The notes: generated by a model from the sequence alone, not told the origin. Shown: positions 33,737 through 43,100, counted from the stretch's first letter. The stretch is 64,000 nt of DNA from Flavobacterium zhairuonense (GCF_004352915.1 NZ_SJSY01000065.1:101414-165413), one strand, 5' to 3'. Program-made: numbers and translations.

Positions 33737-34525
33737 TTATAAATTTAAATTCTGAAAAATGAATTCATCTTCAAAATGTTCCTGAAAATAAGAAATCCAG
33801 CTTGATGTATTTCGCACCACTTCACCAATTACGATAATGGCTGGCGATGATATGTTTTTTTCAGCTACCAATTTAGTAATTGTGCTAATAGTTCCAATCA
33901 CTTTTTGCTCAGAATTTTTAGTTCCGTTTTGGATAATTGCAATTGGCAAATCATCATTTCTGTTTGTCTCATAAATCGAAATGATTTCATCCAATTTATG
34001 CATTCCCATCAAAATCACTACCGTTGCCGCCGATTTTGAAGCCAAATGAACATCTTTTGATAATTCGTGAGCAGAAGTTGTTCCAGTAATTACCCAAAAA
34101 CTCTCCGCTACTTTTCGTTGCGTCAAACTAATTCCAACCGAAGCAGGAACTCCTAACGCTGATGAAATTCCCGGAACAATGGCCGTTTCAATTCCGAAAT
34201 CTTCTGCAAATTCGATTTCTTCACTTCCTCTTCCAAAAACAAACGGATCACCGCCTTTTAAACGCACAACATGTCCATGTTTTTTTGCCATAGAGACTAT
34301 CAAATCGTTGATTTGGTCTTGTGTATAAGCGTGACAACCTAATCTTTTTCCAACAAAAACAATTTCTGCATTTGTGGCATATTCTAATAATTCTTCATTT
34401 ACTAATGCATCGTACAAAACTACATCGGCACTTTGTAAAGCCTTAATTGCTTTTAGCGTAATCAATTCAACGTCACCAGGACCTGCGCCTACAATCGTTA
34501 ATTTTGGTGTTTTAAAATTTTGCAT
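33737..34525 (-). CDS. cobA: Uroporphyrinogen-III C-methyltransferase
   Basis: SUMT, which methylates uroporphyrinogen III twice to precorrin-2, the route to siroheme for NirB. Landmarks are LTIVGAGPGDVELITLKA, VLYDALVNEELL, VRLKGGDPFVFGRGSEE and VPGISSALGVPASVGI. I start at the ATG reading MQNFKTPK; a TTG three codons upstream overlaps mobA. Precorrin-2 dehydrogenase and ferrochelatase are not in the window. Its place among Moco genes ties cofactor supply of both reductases together. Confidence 0.93.
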   Translation of the reverse strand: MQNFKTPKLTIVGAGPGDVELITLKAIKALQSADVVLYDALVNEELLEYATNAEIVFVGKRLGCHAYTQDQINDLIVSMAKKHGHVVRLKGGDPFVFGRGSEEIEFAEDFGIETAIVPGISSALGVPASVGISLTQRKVAESFWVITGTTSAHELSKDVHLASKSAATVVILMGMHKLDEIISIYETNRNDDLPIAIIQNGTKNSEQKVIGTISTITKLVAEKNISSPAIIVIGEVVRNTSSWISYFQEHFEDEFIFQNLNL

Positions 34526-34530
34526 AATCT

Positions 34531-35100
34531 TCAAGTTAAATTGATATTCAGATCGTTTAATTCGTCTGCCGAATTAATATTGGTTAAAGGAAAGTTTTCA
34601 CTTTCTTCAATATTGATGATTTGGTGCGGAATATTGGCAAACAAATTCATCATTTTTAAATCGTCGTTATCAATTGCGCCTTTGATAACAGGCAATATTT
34701 TTTTTGAATAAATTCCGATTAACGGATGCAATCTGCTTTCAGAAGCAAAAACCGTAATTTCCGCTTCGGCATTATGTTTTGAAATTAATTCCTTCAATAA
34801 TTCGGTTGAAATTAACGGAATATCACAACTCAAAATCAAATTAAATTCAGTTTCAGAATGTGATAATGCTGTGTATATTCCGCCAAGCGGGCCTTTATCT
34901 GCAATCAAATCTGGAATTTTCTCATATTCCAAGTAATCATATTCTTTTGATGCTGTAATCAGCTTTATATTATTTGTAATAGGCAAAATCGCCTGAATGA
35001 TATGCTCAATAAACGGTTTTTCCTGAAACAGTACTAAGCCTTTCTCAGACTGCATTCTGGTACTTTTTCCTCCACAAAGAATAAATACTGTTGTTTTCAT
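34531..35100 (-). CDS. mobA: Molybdenum cofactor guanylyltransferase
   Basis: Converts Mo-MPT to the guanine dinucleotide form needed by the bis-MGD nitrate reductase. The nucleotidyltransferase loop ILCGGKSTRMQSEKGL and the acidic LSCDIPLI site are present. The 189 residues match MobA. It appears to be the first gene of the operon running to moaA. Confidence 0.92.
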   Translation of the reverse strand: MKTTVFILCGGKSTRMQSEKGLVLFQEKPFIEHIIQAILPITNNIKLITASKEYDYLEYEKIPDLIADKGPLGGIYTALSHSETEFNLILSCDIPLISTELLKELISKHNAEAEITVFASESRLHPLIGIYSKKILPVIKGAIDNDDLKMMNLFANIPHQIINIEESENFPLTNINSADELNDLNINLT

Positions 35101-35157
35101 TGTTTTTTTGTTTCAGGTTTAATGTTTCAAGTTTGCCAAACTTTGTCCTTTTATTCT

Positions 35158-35297
35158 AACACATAGAATCATAGTTTTTCTTTGTGTTTAAGGGCGTTTC
35201 ACTTGCATCAATTCACATAGCTATGTGTGATAATGAAATTATCCTTTTAAAATCTTTTTTTAATTTATAAAGTTAAAATCTATGTTTCTATGTGTTT
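35158..35297. repeat. Family B inverted repeat, copy 4
   Basis: CACATAGAATCATAG on the left faces CTATGTTTCTATGTG on the right, with the GGGCGTTTCACTTGCAT internal segment also found in copy 1. Confidence 0.65.
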
Positions 35298-35310
35298 AAA
35301 ATTTTCTTCT

Positions 35311-36057
35311 TTATGGAAAAATCAATTTCACGCTTGCCATTAGAATTACAGTTCCTAAAACCATTTTTAAGGTTCTGTTTGAGAATTTTCCGCTTCCATA
35401 AAATCCGCCTAACATTCCACCAATAACAGCAATCGGAACCAAATAAAAACTTTCCATCGGAATTGTTTTTCCTCCTAAAAAGAATCCCAGCATTCCGGCA
35501 AATGAATTCACAAAAATGAACAAACTCGAAATCGCCGCCGATTCTTTAACCGAAGCCCATCCTAAAAATAATAGAATCGGGCTTAAAATAATACCGCCAC
35601 CAATTCCCAGCATTCCAGATAATAAGCCAATGGCAAATCCAATCGCTAAAGCAAATGGAAGGTTTATTTTTACTTCTTCTTTTTCTTTAAAATTAAAAAC
35701 TCCGAACAATCTCAACGCCGCAAAAACCAATACAATTCCTAAAACAATTTTATAAATCGCATTATCCAATGTTATGAAACCTCCAATAAACGCTGCCGGA
35801 ATCGATGCTATCGCAAACGGATAAAAGAGTTTTGGCTTGAAATAATTATTTCGATAATAAAATAAGAACGAAATGCTCGAAACAAATAAATTCAGAAGCA
35901 ATGCTGAAGGTTTCATCACCGAAACCGGAAAAGCAAAAATGCTCATTAAAGCCAAATATCCCGATGCTCCGCCGTGCCCAACACTAGAATATAAAAATGC
36001 AATTATAATTAAGGCAAAACTGAATAATAATATGTTTTCGGAACTTAGGAGACTCAT
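35311..36057 (-). CDS. TauE/SafE family membrane transporter
   Basis: A 248-residue inner-membrane protein with about eight transmembrane segments. The two family repeats begin SVGHGGASGYLALM and LLSGMLGIGGGIILSPIL. TauE/SafE proteins export sulfite, sulfoacetate or related anions. In this setting, between mobA and moeA, it might export nitrite or move another oxyanion; that is inference. It is separated from mobA by a family B repeat. Confidence 0.85.
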   Translation of the reverse strand: MSLLSSENILLFSFALIIIAFLYSSVGHGGASGYLALMSIFAFPVSVMKPSALLLNLFVSSISFLFYYRNNYFKPKLFYPFAIASIPAAFIGGFITLDNAIYKIVLGIVLVFAALRLFGVFNFKEKEEVKINLPFALAIGFAIGLLSGMLGIGGGIILSPILLFLGWASVKESAAISSLFIFVNSFAGMLGFFLGGKTIPMESFYLVPIAVIGGMLGGFYGSGKFSNRTLKMVLGTVILMASVKLIFP

Positions 36058-36200
36058 GCTTTTTGTTTAATCGTTTATTTGGTTAACTGTTTAATCGTTT
36101 TTTTCTTGGCTATGTGTTTTTATTTACACAGCGGTTTTCAGCATCTTTCTTAAAAATCTATTCTCTTTACTCTTTATTCTATTTTCTTAAAATCTAAAAT

Positions 36201-37373
36201 TTAGTCAATTGGCAATAACGTTACTAACTGACCTTTTTTGTAATTTTCAATATCTTGCGGAACGATTAATAAACTGTTTGCTACAGCAAATGTATTCAAC
36301 ATTGCAGAGCTTTGTCCGTTTAAAACTGTTACGTTTGTTTCGTCATATTTTGCTTTCAAAAACAATGTTTTTCCAGTATCGTTTTTAATTTCCGAATTTA
36401 ATTTCCGAATGATTTTTGTTTTATGAATTTCCAAAAATCCCATTTTATTTTTCACTGCTGGAGCAACGTAAACATAAAAATTAGTCAATGATGAAGCCGG
36501 ATTTCCTGGAAGGGCAAAAACTAAAGTTTCATTTTTTGAGCCAAAGAACATTGGTTTTCCAGGTTTCTGATTGATTTTATAGAAAAGCTCCTTTACATCA
36601 TTTTGCAATAAAGCTTCTTTTACAAAATCGTAATCTCCCACGGAAATTCCACCCGAAATCAAAACAATATCATATTTTTTTAAAATCTCTTTTAAAGATT
36701 TTTTAGTCGCTTTTAAATTATCTTTTACACGATAAACTTTCGATTTCTTAATTCCGATAGTTTGAAGCGCGGCTTCAAGCATAACCGAATTACTTTCAAA
36801 AATTTTTCCTTTCTTTAACTTTTTCCCTGGTTGAACCAATTCATTTCCTGTCACCAAAATAGCCACTTTTGGCTTTTTGTACACTTCAATCTCTGTAATT
36901 CCCAAACAAGCCAAAAATCCAATTGCTGCAGGCGTAATTAAAGTATTGGCTTCAAAAACCACTTCATCTTTGCGAATTTGCTCCCCAATTGGACGAACAT
37001 TTGAAAACTTTTCCGGCATTGTAGCAATCAAAATAGAATCTTTATTTGCCATTACATGTTCCTGCATTACAACTGTATCTGCATGATCTGGAACATGAGC
37101 GCCCGTAAAAATTCTAATCGCTTCGGTTACTTTTAATTTTATATCCGAATGATCTCCAGCTTGAGAAATCCCAACAACATCATATTGATGTCGAATACTG
37201 TGTTTGAACGCATATCCATCCATCGCTGATTGGCGAAATGGAGGCATATGGATTGGCGAAATCACTTTTTCTGCCAAAACATATCCTAAAGCTTTGCTGA
37301 CAGAAATACGTTTTGTCGACATTTTAGTACTATTTGCTTCAATAATAGCTATGGCTTCTTCAACTTTAATCAT
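36201..37373 (-). CDS. moeA: Molybdopterin molybdotransferase
   Basis: Inserts molybdate into adenylated molybdopterin. Visible blocks are MPPFRQSAMDGYAFK, RIFTGAHVPDHADTVVMQEHV, the GNELVQPGKKLKKGKIFESNS region, SGGISVGDYDFVKEAL and ALPGNPASSLTNFYVYV. Its 390 residues match the family. The promoter carries the element shared with nirB, the nitrate reductase and narK genes, so cofactor synthesis is likely induced together with the reductases. Confidence 0.94.
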   Translation of the reverse strand: MIKVEEAIAIIEANSTKMSTKRISVSKALGYVLAEKVISPIHMPPFRQSAMDGYAFKHSIRHQYDVVGISQAGDHSDIKLKVTEAIRIFTGAHVPDHADTVVMQEHVMANKDSILIATMPEKFSNVRPIGEQIRKDEVVFEANTLITPAAIGFLACLGITEIEVYKKPKVAILVTGNELVQPGKKLKKGKIFESNSVMLEAALQTIGIKKSKVYRVKDNLKATKKSLKEILKKYDIVLISGGISVGDYDFVKEALLQNDVKELFYKINQKPGKPMFFGSKNETLVFALPGNPASSLTNFYVYVAPAVKNKMGFLEIHKTKIIRKLNSEIKNDTGKTLFLKAKYDETNVTVLNGQSSAMLNTFAVANSLLIVPQDIENYKKGQLVTLLPID

Positions 37374-37408
37374 TAGTGTATATATTTAAAAGCAAAAAAT
37401 ACTTAATA

Positions 37409-37430
37409 CAAATATAAGTATTTTTACTTA
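37409..37430 (-). promoter_or_regulatory. moeA promoter with nitrate-regulon element
   Basis: On the minus strand TAAGTA-AAAA-TACTTA runs into the -7 box TATATTTG. The 22 bases differ from the nirB copy at one position only. The -7 box is 35 bases before the moeA ATG. Confidence 0.7.
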
Positions 37431-37961
37431 GTTAAAATCATTAATTATCGTTATTCATTAAAAAATATAAATTTAGCGCAATTAATGCAAATAGATTCAT
37501 AAAAAACCAAAATAGCTTTTTGAAATTAAGAATTTCATTTTATTTCTTTCCGAAATTTTCTTTTTGAAGACCATATAATATTATCCAAATCAGTAAAAGC
37601 ATTATTGCCGAAGCCATAAAAGCCAAATTAAAATTTCTACGCTACTTAAAAATAGAAAAAATGAATTAAAACACTGAAAAGCAATCATTAAACAGCATCT
37701 TTTACTGCTGATTAAAATCAAACTAAACAGATTTAAGACGTTTTTGGAGGTTTTCAATGCTTGTTTCTCCACATTACAAAGCACAAAAACAATAAAATTA
37801 AATGTAAAATACTACAATTTAATATTTGCAATAAAAAAAATTAACATTTTCCCGATAGTCAAAACAAATTTCAACTAATTAAAAACCAACACATTACACA
37901 AACATCAGTATTGCTTTTTTATTAAATTCAAAAGAGTTTCAAAAAATAATCCTCTAAATTT
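37431..37961. other. AT-rich intergenic stretch without a recognised gene
   Basis: Between the moeA promoter and the sulfur island leader I see no supported gene. A 25-codon minus-strand frame with one hydrophobic helix is present but unsupported. Confidence 0.5.
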
Positions 37962-37991
37962 TTGGTTTTTATTATATTAAAATTAACTTTG
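37962..37991 (+). promoter_or_regulatory. Promoter of sulfur-island leader, copy 1
   Basis: TTG, a 19-base spacer and TAACTTTG exactly fit TTG-N17..23-TAnnTTTG. The initially transcribed region contains TCTATAGGATTAGTAGAG. The same promoter, spacer length and initial region occur before the third sulfatase. Confidence 0.75.
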
Positions 37992-38044
37992 TCTATAGGA
38001 TTAGTAGAGTTTAAAATTATATTTGAAACTAAAAAAACTATATT

Positions 38045-38131
38045 TTGAAAACAACCGAAAGCATATCGTATTACATTCTTCCTAAAAAATATACTTATAA
38101 CACATTTTGTTATATGTGCTTCTGTTGTTAA
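38045..38131 (+). CDS. Cysteine-rich leader peptide, copy 1
   Basis: A 28-codon ORF starting with TTG and ending in CYMCFCC followed by TAA. A second copy with the same length and no gaps precedes the third sulfatase; 18 of 28 residues agree, including ILPK, YNTFCYMC and the final CC, while differences in the Cys and Thr codons are partly synonymous (TGC/TGT, ACA/ACT). That pattern supports translation. No in-frame ATG exists upstream before a stop. Position near the 5' end of the transcript and the clustered cysteine codons suggest a cysteine-sensing leader peptide. Confidence 0.65.
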   Translation: MKTTESISYYILPKKYTYNTFCYMCFCC

Positions 38132-38313
38132 TTCCTAACAATTATGTATTCGTTTTTAAACTTTTTTTAAATCTAAAAACGAAATCTAACTTCACCTCAA
38201 GATTACTTTTATTGAAAATACAATGATCTAATTGTGGCTTAACCAGCGACAAAAGGTTTTTGATTATAACTATATTTTAAAAAGAAAATGACTAACAACT
38301 AAAAAAAATCAAG

Positions 38314-38346
38314 ATGAAAAATATGCAAAGCTGTTGCTGTAAATAA
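38314..38346 (+). CDS. Second cysteine-rich leader peptide
   Basis: A 10-codon ORF with ATG encoding MKNMQSCCCK. Three consecutive cysteine codons end one codon before the stop, and six bases after the stop lies a 10-bp hairpin. This is the geometry of an attenuator-type leader in which ribosome stalling on Cys codons alters RNA folding. No equivalent CCC ORF is found in the other leader copy. Confidence 0.55.
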   Translation: MKNMQSCCCK

Positions 38347-38351
38347 AAAAA

Positions 38352-38377
38352 GCCATTTCTGCGGCAACAGAAATGGC
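38352..38377 (+). promoter_or_regulatory. Leader hairpin with CGGCAA loop, copy 1
   Basis: GCCATTTCTG-CGGCAA-CAGAAATGGC is a perfect 10-bp stem with a six-base loop. No T run follows, so it is not a standard terminator. The loop, inner stem and the downstream CATTTATCACT recur before the third sulfatase, indicating a conserved RNA element. Confidence 0.65.
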
Positions 38378-38479
38378 GAGGCTTAAAGAAACATTTATCA
38401 CTAAATCAAGGAAACTATTAGAGGGTTGAAAATTCAACGCTCAGGGCGCCTTGTTAATTACTTAAACCATTACAAAGAA

Positions 38480-41400
38480 ATGAAAAATAATTTAAAGATA
38501 TACTCTATATTATTTCTCCTGCTCCTGACGGCGGGAATTAATGCTCAAAACACGACTCCCTTAATCCAATCAAAACTTGACGGAACTGTTGTAGATGATA
38601 TTACAAATCAGCCTATTATAGGCGCATCTGTCGTTATTAAAGGTACAACTCACGGAGTTCAGACGGATGCCGAAGGAAAATTTTATTTTCAAACGGGACA
38701 AAAATTCCCTTATACTTTAATTGTATCCTACATAGGTTATAAAAAAACAGAAGTTGTAGTAGATAAAAATCCTGTAATCATCAACCTTAAAGAAGAACGT
38801 CAAGAGCTCGATGAATTAGTAGTTGTTGGATATGGATCGCAAAAGCGAAAAGATATTACTGGTTCAGTTGCTTCGGTTCCAAAGGCAAATTTATCACAGG
38901 TTACTTCATCGGCAGATAATTTGCTTCGAGGGGCAGTTCCTGGTGTGGTAGTTACACAAAGTTCAGGGCGTCCGGGAGCTTCGTCGAGTGTGCGCATCCG
39001 TGGAGGAAACTCGATTACAGCTGGTAATGAACCTCTTTATGTACTGGATGGCGTTTTAATTTACAATGACAATAACAATGGTACAGCAGGTGTCGCATAC
39101 GCAGGAGCTTCGGTAAATGTGCTTTCGACAATAAATCCTGCTGATATTGAATCTATTGAAGTTTTAAAAGATGCTTCAGCAACAGCAATTTATGGATCTC
39201 GAGGTGCTAATGGGGTTGTTATCATTACCACTAAAAAAGGAACAAAAGGACAAGACAATATTTCGTACCAAGGCTATTTTGGATTCCAGAATGTTTCAAA
39301 AAAATTAAATCTGATGGATGCCAGCCAATGGGCAAGTCTTCGCAATGATGTTCAAGCAAGTATTGGTCAAGCACCTTCTTTTACGCAAGCTCAAATTGAA
39401 GCTTTTAAAACGTCTGGAAGTTATGATTGGCAAGATGCTGTTTTTAGAACCGCAGCTCCGATCCAAAATCATCAATTGACTTTTTCTGGCGGAGATGATC
39501 GTTCTCGATATACGATTTCGGCAGGATATTTTGATCAGGATGGAATTGTAATTGCAACTGATTTCAAGCGTATTTCACTTCGTGCAAATTATGAAAGAAA
39601 TTATTCTCAGAAATTCAAATTTGGCGTAAATGCGAATTATACAAACTCTATCGCAAACGGAATTGGAACAAATGGTGGTTCAAGTGCTGGAAGACAGCCA
39701 AATCCGTTAGTTGTAGCTTTGTACCAGCCACCAGTTGTTCCTATCAAAAACGATGACGGAAGTTATAATTTAACTAATAATCCGTATGCTACAGCAACCA
39801 ACGGAATTATTCCGAACCCGATTAATGATTTGGAAAATACAACCAATGAAACCAAAATCAATAGAATCTTAACGAGCTTGTTTGGCGAATTTAAATTCAA
39901 CAAAGAACTTACGGCAAAAGTGGCTGTAAGTGGTGACGTAATCGATACGAAACAAAATTATTATGCTCCATCAACAACGACAACGGGAGCAGGTACTAAA
40001 GGTTTAGCTTCTGTTGGAGATCGACGTGTAAGCTCTGTATTGAATGAAAACACATTAAACTACAATACTAATTTTGGCGACAACCATAAATTCTCTGCTT
40101 TAGCGGGATACACTCTTCAATATACTGAAGGTGAAGTGGTAAATGCAGGAGCTCAGTATTTTGTAAATGATGCGAACACTTATAATGCTTTGCAAGATGG
40201 TGTTCCAGTAAAACCTTATAGTGAAGCTTTTGAAAGTGTTTTAAAATCCTGGCTGGCAAGAGTAAATTATTCTTATAAAGGAAAATACAATTTTACGCTT
40301 TCAGGCCGTGCCGATGGTTCTTCAAGATTTGGTTCTGAATCACTTTGGGGTTATTTCCCATCTGCAGGATTTTCTTGGAATATTACTGATGAAGAATTTG
40401 CAAACAATATCAAAGGTGTAACCGAAGCAAAACTAAGACTTACTGCAGGAACAACAGGAAACCAAGAAATTGGAAACTACCTTTCTCTAGCCTCAATGGG
40501 TTCTGTAAATTATGCTTTTGGAGGAACTTTAGCAACTGGACTTGCCCCTACCCGATTAGCAAATCCGGATTTAAGATGGGAAAAAACAAATCAATATAAT
40601 GTTGGTTTAGACTTATCATTATTGGACAGAAAAATCAATTTTGTTTTTGATGTTTATTACAAAAAAACAAAAGATTTGTTAATCAACGTTCCTGTCCCAT
40701 TGACTTCAGGATATGCAACAGTACTTCAAAATATTGGTGGAGTTGAAAATAAAGGTCTTGAAATTGGTTTGACAACTGAAAACATAAAAACAGAAAATTT
40801 CTCATGGAATTCAAACATTGTTTTTTCTACAAATAAAAATAAAGTAACAGCAATAGGAAACGGTGTAGATCAATTTTTCCCTGTTGTGCCAAACGGTTCT
40901 TTATTGCAACAACAACCCGTAATTGTAAAAGTTGGTTTGCCTCTTGGAACTTTTTGGGGATACAGAACAAATGGAATTTTCCAGACGCAGGAAGAGGTGA
41001 ATACACAGCCTAAAATCAACAGTTTGGCCAACACAAAAGTGGGAGACAGAAAATATGTTGACACAAATGGAGACGGCGTTATTACAGCTTTAGATAAAGG
41101 AAATCTTGGGTCTTCTCAGCCAAAATTCGTGGGAAGTTTCAGCAATACAATTTCATACAATGACTTTGATCTGAATTTTTCTTTCCAAGGAGCATATGGC
41201 GGAAAAGTATTCAATGCTTTGAATCAACAATTGGAAATTTCAACACTTGGAACCAACGCTGCCGAAACTTTAGTTGACAGATGGACGCCAACAAATCCAA
41301 GCAATGAAATTCCAAGAGCATCAAGTTCACCGTTAGGAATTGTTTCTGAGCGTTATGTTGAAGATGCTTCTTTCTTGAGATTGAAATTAATCACTCTTGG

Positions 41401-41611
41401 CTACACATTGCCAAAAAGCGTTTCTAAAAAACTGGGAACAAAAAGCGTGAAATTCTACATCTCAGCTGAAAACTTAATTACATGGACAAAATACACTGGT
41501 TATGATCCAGAGGTAAGTTCATACGAACAAAACAACTTATATCCGGGAATTGATTTTGGTTCTTATCCAAACTCTAAAACATTCATCTCGGGCTTGAACG
41601 TAACTTTCTAA
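38480..41611 (+). CDS. SusC/RagA-type TonB-dependent outer-membrane transporter
   Basis: A 1043-residue TonB-dependent receptor. After a signal peptide (MKNNLKIYSILFLLLLTAGINAQ) come a carboxypeptidase-regulatory-like N-terminal domain (KLDGTVVDDITNQPIIGASVVIKG, marked by VVDDITNQPIIGAS), a plug domain (VVGYGSQKRKDITGSV, RIRGGNS, PLYVLDG, YGSRGANGVVIITTKKG) and a 22-strand barrel ending in NVTF. An earlier TTG would put 18 residues before the signal peptide, so I use the ATG. With SusD it would take up a sulfated polymer or oligomer across the outer membrane. It is downstream of the cysteine leader. Confidence 0.93.
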   Translation: MKNNLKIYSILFLLLLTAGINAQNTTPLIQSKLDGTVVDDITNQPIIGASVVIKGTTHGVQTDAEGKFYFQTGQKFPYTLIVSYIGYKKTEVVVDKNPVIINLKEERQELDELVVVGYGSQKRKDITGSVASVPKANLSQVTSSADNLLRGAVPGVVVTQSSGRPGASSSVRIRGGNSITAGNEPLYVLDGVLIYNDNNNGTAGVAYAGASVNVLSTINPADIESIEVLKDASATAIYGSRGANGVVIITTKKGTKGQDNISYQGYFGFQNVSKKLNLMDASQWASLRNDVQASIGQAPSFTQAQIEAFKTSGSYDWQDAVFRTAAPIQNHQLTFSGGDDRSRYTISAGYFDQDGIVIATDFKRISLRANYERNYSQKFKFGVNANYTNSIANGIGTNGGSSAGRQPNPLVVALYQPPVVPIKNDDGSYNLTNNPYATATNGIIPNPINDLENTTNETKINRILTSLFGEFKFNKELTAKVAVSGDVIDTKQNYYAPSTTTTGAGTKGLASVGDRRVSSVLNENTLNYNTNFGDNHKFSALAGYTLQYTEGEVVNAGAQYFVNDANTYNALQDGVPVKPYSEAFESVLKSWLARVNYSYKGKYNFTLSGRADGSSRFGSESLWGYFPSAGFSWNITDEEFANNIKGVTEAKLRLTAGTTGNQEIGNYLSLASMGSVNYAFGGTLATGLAPTRLANPDLRWEKTNQYNVGLDLSLLDRKINFVFDVYYKKTKDLLINVPVPLTSGYATVLQNIGGVENKGLEIGLTTENIKTENFSWNSNIVFSTNKNKVTAIGNGVDQFFPVVPNGSLLQQQPVIVKVGLPLGTFWGYRTNGIFQTQEEVNTQPKINSLANTKVGDRKYVDTNGDGVITALDKGNLGSSQPKFVGSFSNTISYNDFDLNFSFQGAYGGKVFNALNQQLEISTLGTNAAETLVDRWTPTNPSNEIPRASSSPLGIVSERYVEDASFLRLKLITLGYTLPKSVSKKLGTKSVKFYISAENLITWTKYTGYDPEVSSYEQNNLYPGIDFGSYPNSKTFISGLNVTF

Positions 41612-41627
41612 GTAAAAAAAATATAAA

Positions 41628-43100
41628 ATGAAAAAGATTATTATAACATTCCTATTAAGTGCCGGTTTATTTGCATCGTGCACAGATTTAGAGGTAACAC
41701 CAACCTCTTTTGTAACCGAAGATAACTACTTTAAAACCCAAGACGATGCCATAGCGAGCGTAACAGCAGTTTATGCTTCTTTAAGTCTAGATCCGGGGGA
41801 GCAAAGTTTATTCGGGAGAAATTTATATTTCTTAACTGATATGGCTACCGATTATGCTGCAGCAGGAGTTTCGGCAACAAATCCTCAGGTTAGAGCTTTG
41901 AGCAGTTTGACACACGATGCGACTTCAGATCGTGTTCAGGTGGCTTGGAGGCAAATTTATGCTGGAATCAACAGAGCAAATGTTTCTATCGACAATATTC
42001 CGAAAGTTGCTGGGACAGAAGCAGTCAAAAACAGATTGATTCTTGAAGCTAAATTTATTAGAGCATTATTGTATTTTCAGGCTGTTCGTCTTTGGGGAGG
42101 TGTCCCAATCGTTTTGCACGAGCCAACAACTATTGAGTTAGAAAGCCTAAAATCAAAAAGAAGAACCGTAGAGGAAGTTTATGCGCAAATTATTTCGGAT
42201 TTGAAAGATGCCGAAAATCTTCCAAAAACGTATCCAGCAACAGATGCCGGACGTGCAACTTCTGGTGCTGCAAAAGCTATTCTGGCAAAAGTTTATCTGA
42301 CAAGAAAAGACTGGCCAAACGCCATTTCAAAATCAAGAGAAGTTATTGATGGAGGATACGGCTATGCTTTGTTTGAAAATTTCCAAGATATTTTCACCAA
42401 AACTAAAAAGAATGGAAAAGAGCATATTTTCTCTGTTCAGTTTGAACCAAACCAAGCTGGAAACGGATCAAGCGGAAGTACTTTTCAAGCGACTTCATTC
42501 ACTGGATTTACAGCAACAGAACCTGCAGATATTATTTCGGACGTTGCTTTGTTTTATGACATTTATGCGGCCGGAGATACACGCAGAGATGTGAGTTATG
42601 CTAAACAATTGCTGAATCCTGCAACCGGAACGCTTTATACTTTTCCGAAGCCAATTTTCAAAAAATACTTAGATCTAACAAACTTGGCTACTCCTGCTAA
42701 CGTAGCCATCAACTTTCCTGTAATTCGTTATGCCGATATTTTATTGTCTTTGGCGGAAGCCATAAATGAACAAGGCGGACCAACTGCAGAAGCTTACGAA
42801 TTAATCAATCAAGTAAGAAGAAGAGCTTTTGCCAAACCAATTTCAACACCAGATCCAACAGTAGATTTAGTTGGCTTGACGCAAACGACTTTTAGAGCAG
42901 CAATTCAGGAAGAACGCAAAAAAGAATTTGTTCAAGAAGGACAGCGCTGGTATGATTTAGTAAGATGGGGAACTTTGGTGACAGAAGTGAAAAAAGTAAC
43001 GGCTAAAAATACGGTTTCAGAAAAAAATAACCTGTATCCGATTCCTCAGAGCGAAAGAAATATTGATCCAGTTGGTTTACCACAAAACCCTGGCTATTAA
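41628..43100 (+). CDS. SusD/RagB family lipoprotein
   Basis: The surface substrate-binding partner of SusC, 490 residues. MKKIIITFLLSAGLFASC is a lipoprotein signal with cysteine 18. Family landmarks are AVYASLSL, WRQIYAGINRANV, EAKFIRALLYFQAVRLWGGVPIV, AKAILAKVYLTRKDW, and the C-terminal IRYADILLSLAEAINEQGG and RKKEFVQEGQRWYDLVRWG. It starts 16 bases after susC, one operon. The ligand is probably a sulfated compound in view of the sulfatases. Confidence 0.93.
   Translation: MKKIIITFLLSAGLFASCTDLEVTPTSFVTEDNYFKTQDDAIASVTAVYASLSLDPGEQSLFGRNLYFLTDMATDYAAAGVSATNPQVRALSSLTHDATSDRVQVAWRQIYAGINRANVSIDNIPKVAGTEAVKNRLILEAKFIRALLYFQAVRLWGGVPIVLHEPTTIELESLKSKRRTVEEVYAQIISDLKDAENLPKTYPATDAGRATSGAAKAILAKVYLTRKDWPNAISKSREVIDGGYGYALFENFQDIFTKTKKNGKEHIFSVQFEPNQAGNGSSGSTFQATSFTGFTATEPADIISDVALFYDIYAAGDTRRDVSYAKQLLNPATGTLYTFPKPIFKKYLDLTNLATPANVAINFPVIRYADILLSLAEAINEQGGPTAEAYELINQVRRRAFAKPISTPDPTVDLVGLTQTTFRAAIQEERKKEFVQEGQRWYDLVRWGTLVTEVKKVTAKNTVSEKNNLYPIPQSERNIDPVGLPQNPGY

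Noticed and set aside
37540..37617. 25-codon minus-strand ORF with one hydrophobic helix (MASAIMLLLIWIILYG start)
   Set aside because: No ribosome-binding site, promoter or second copy supports it, and AT-rich sequence yields such frames by chance.
38352..38377. Intrinsic terminator in the first sulfur leader
   Set aside because: The stem is strong but no T run follows, so I call it a regulatory hairpin only.
38426..38479. TTG start upstream of the first SusC ATG
   Set aside because: It would put 18 polar residues before the signal peptide.
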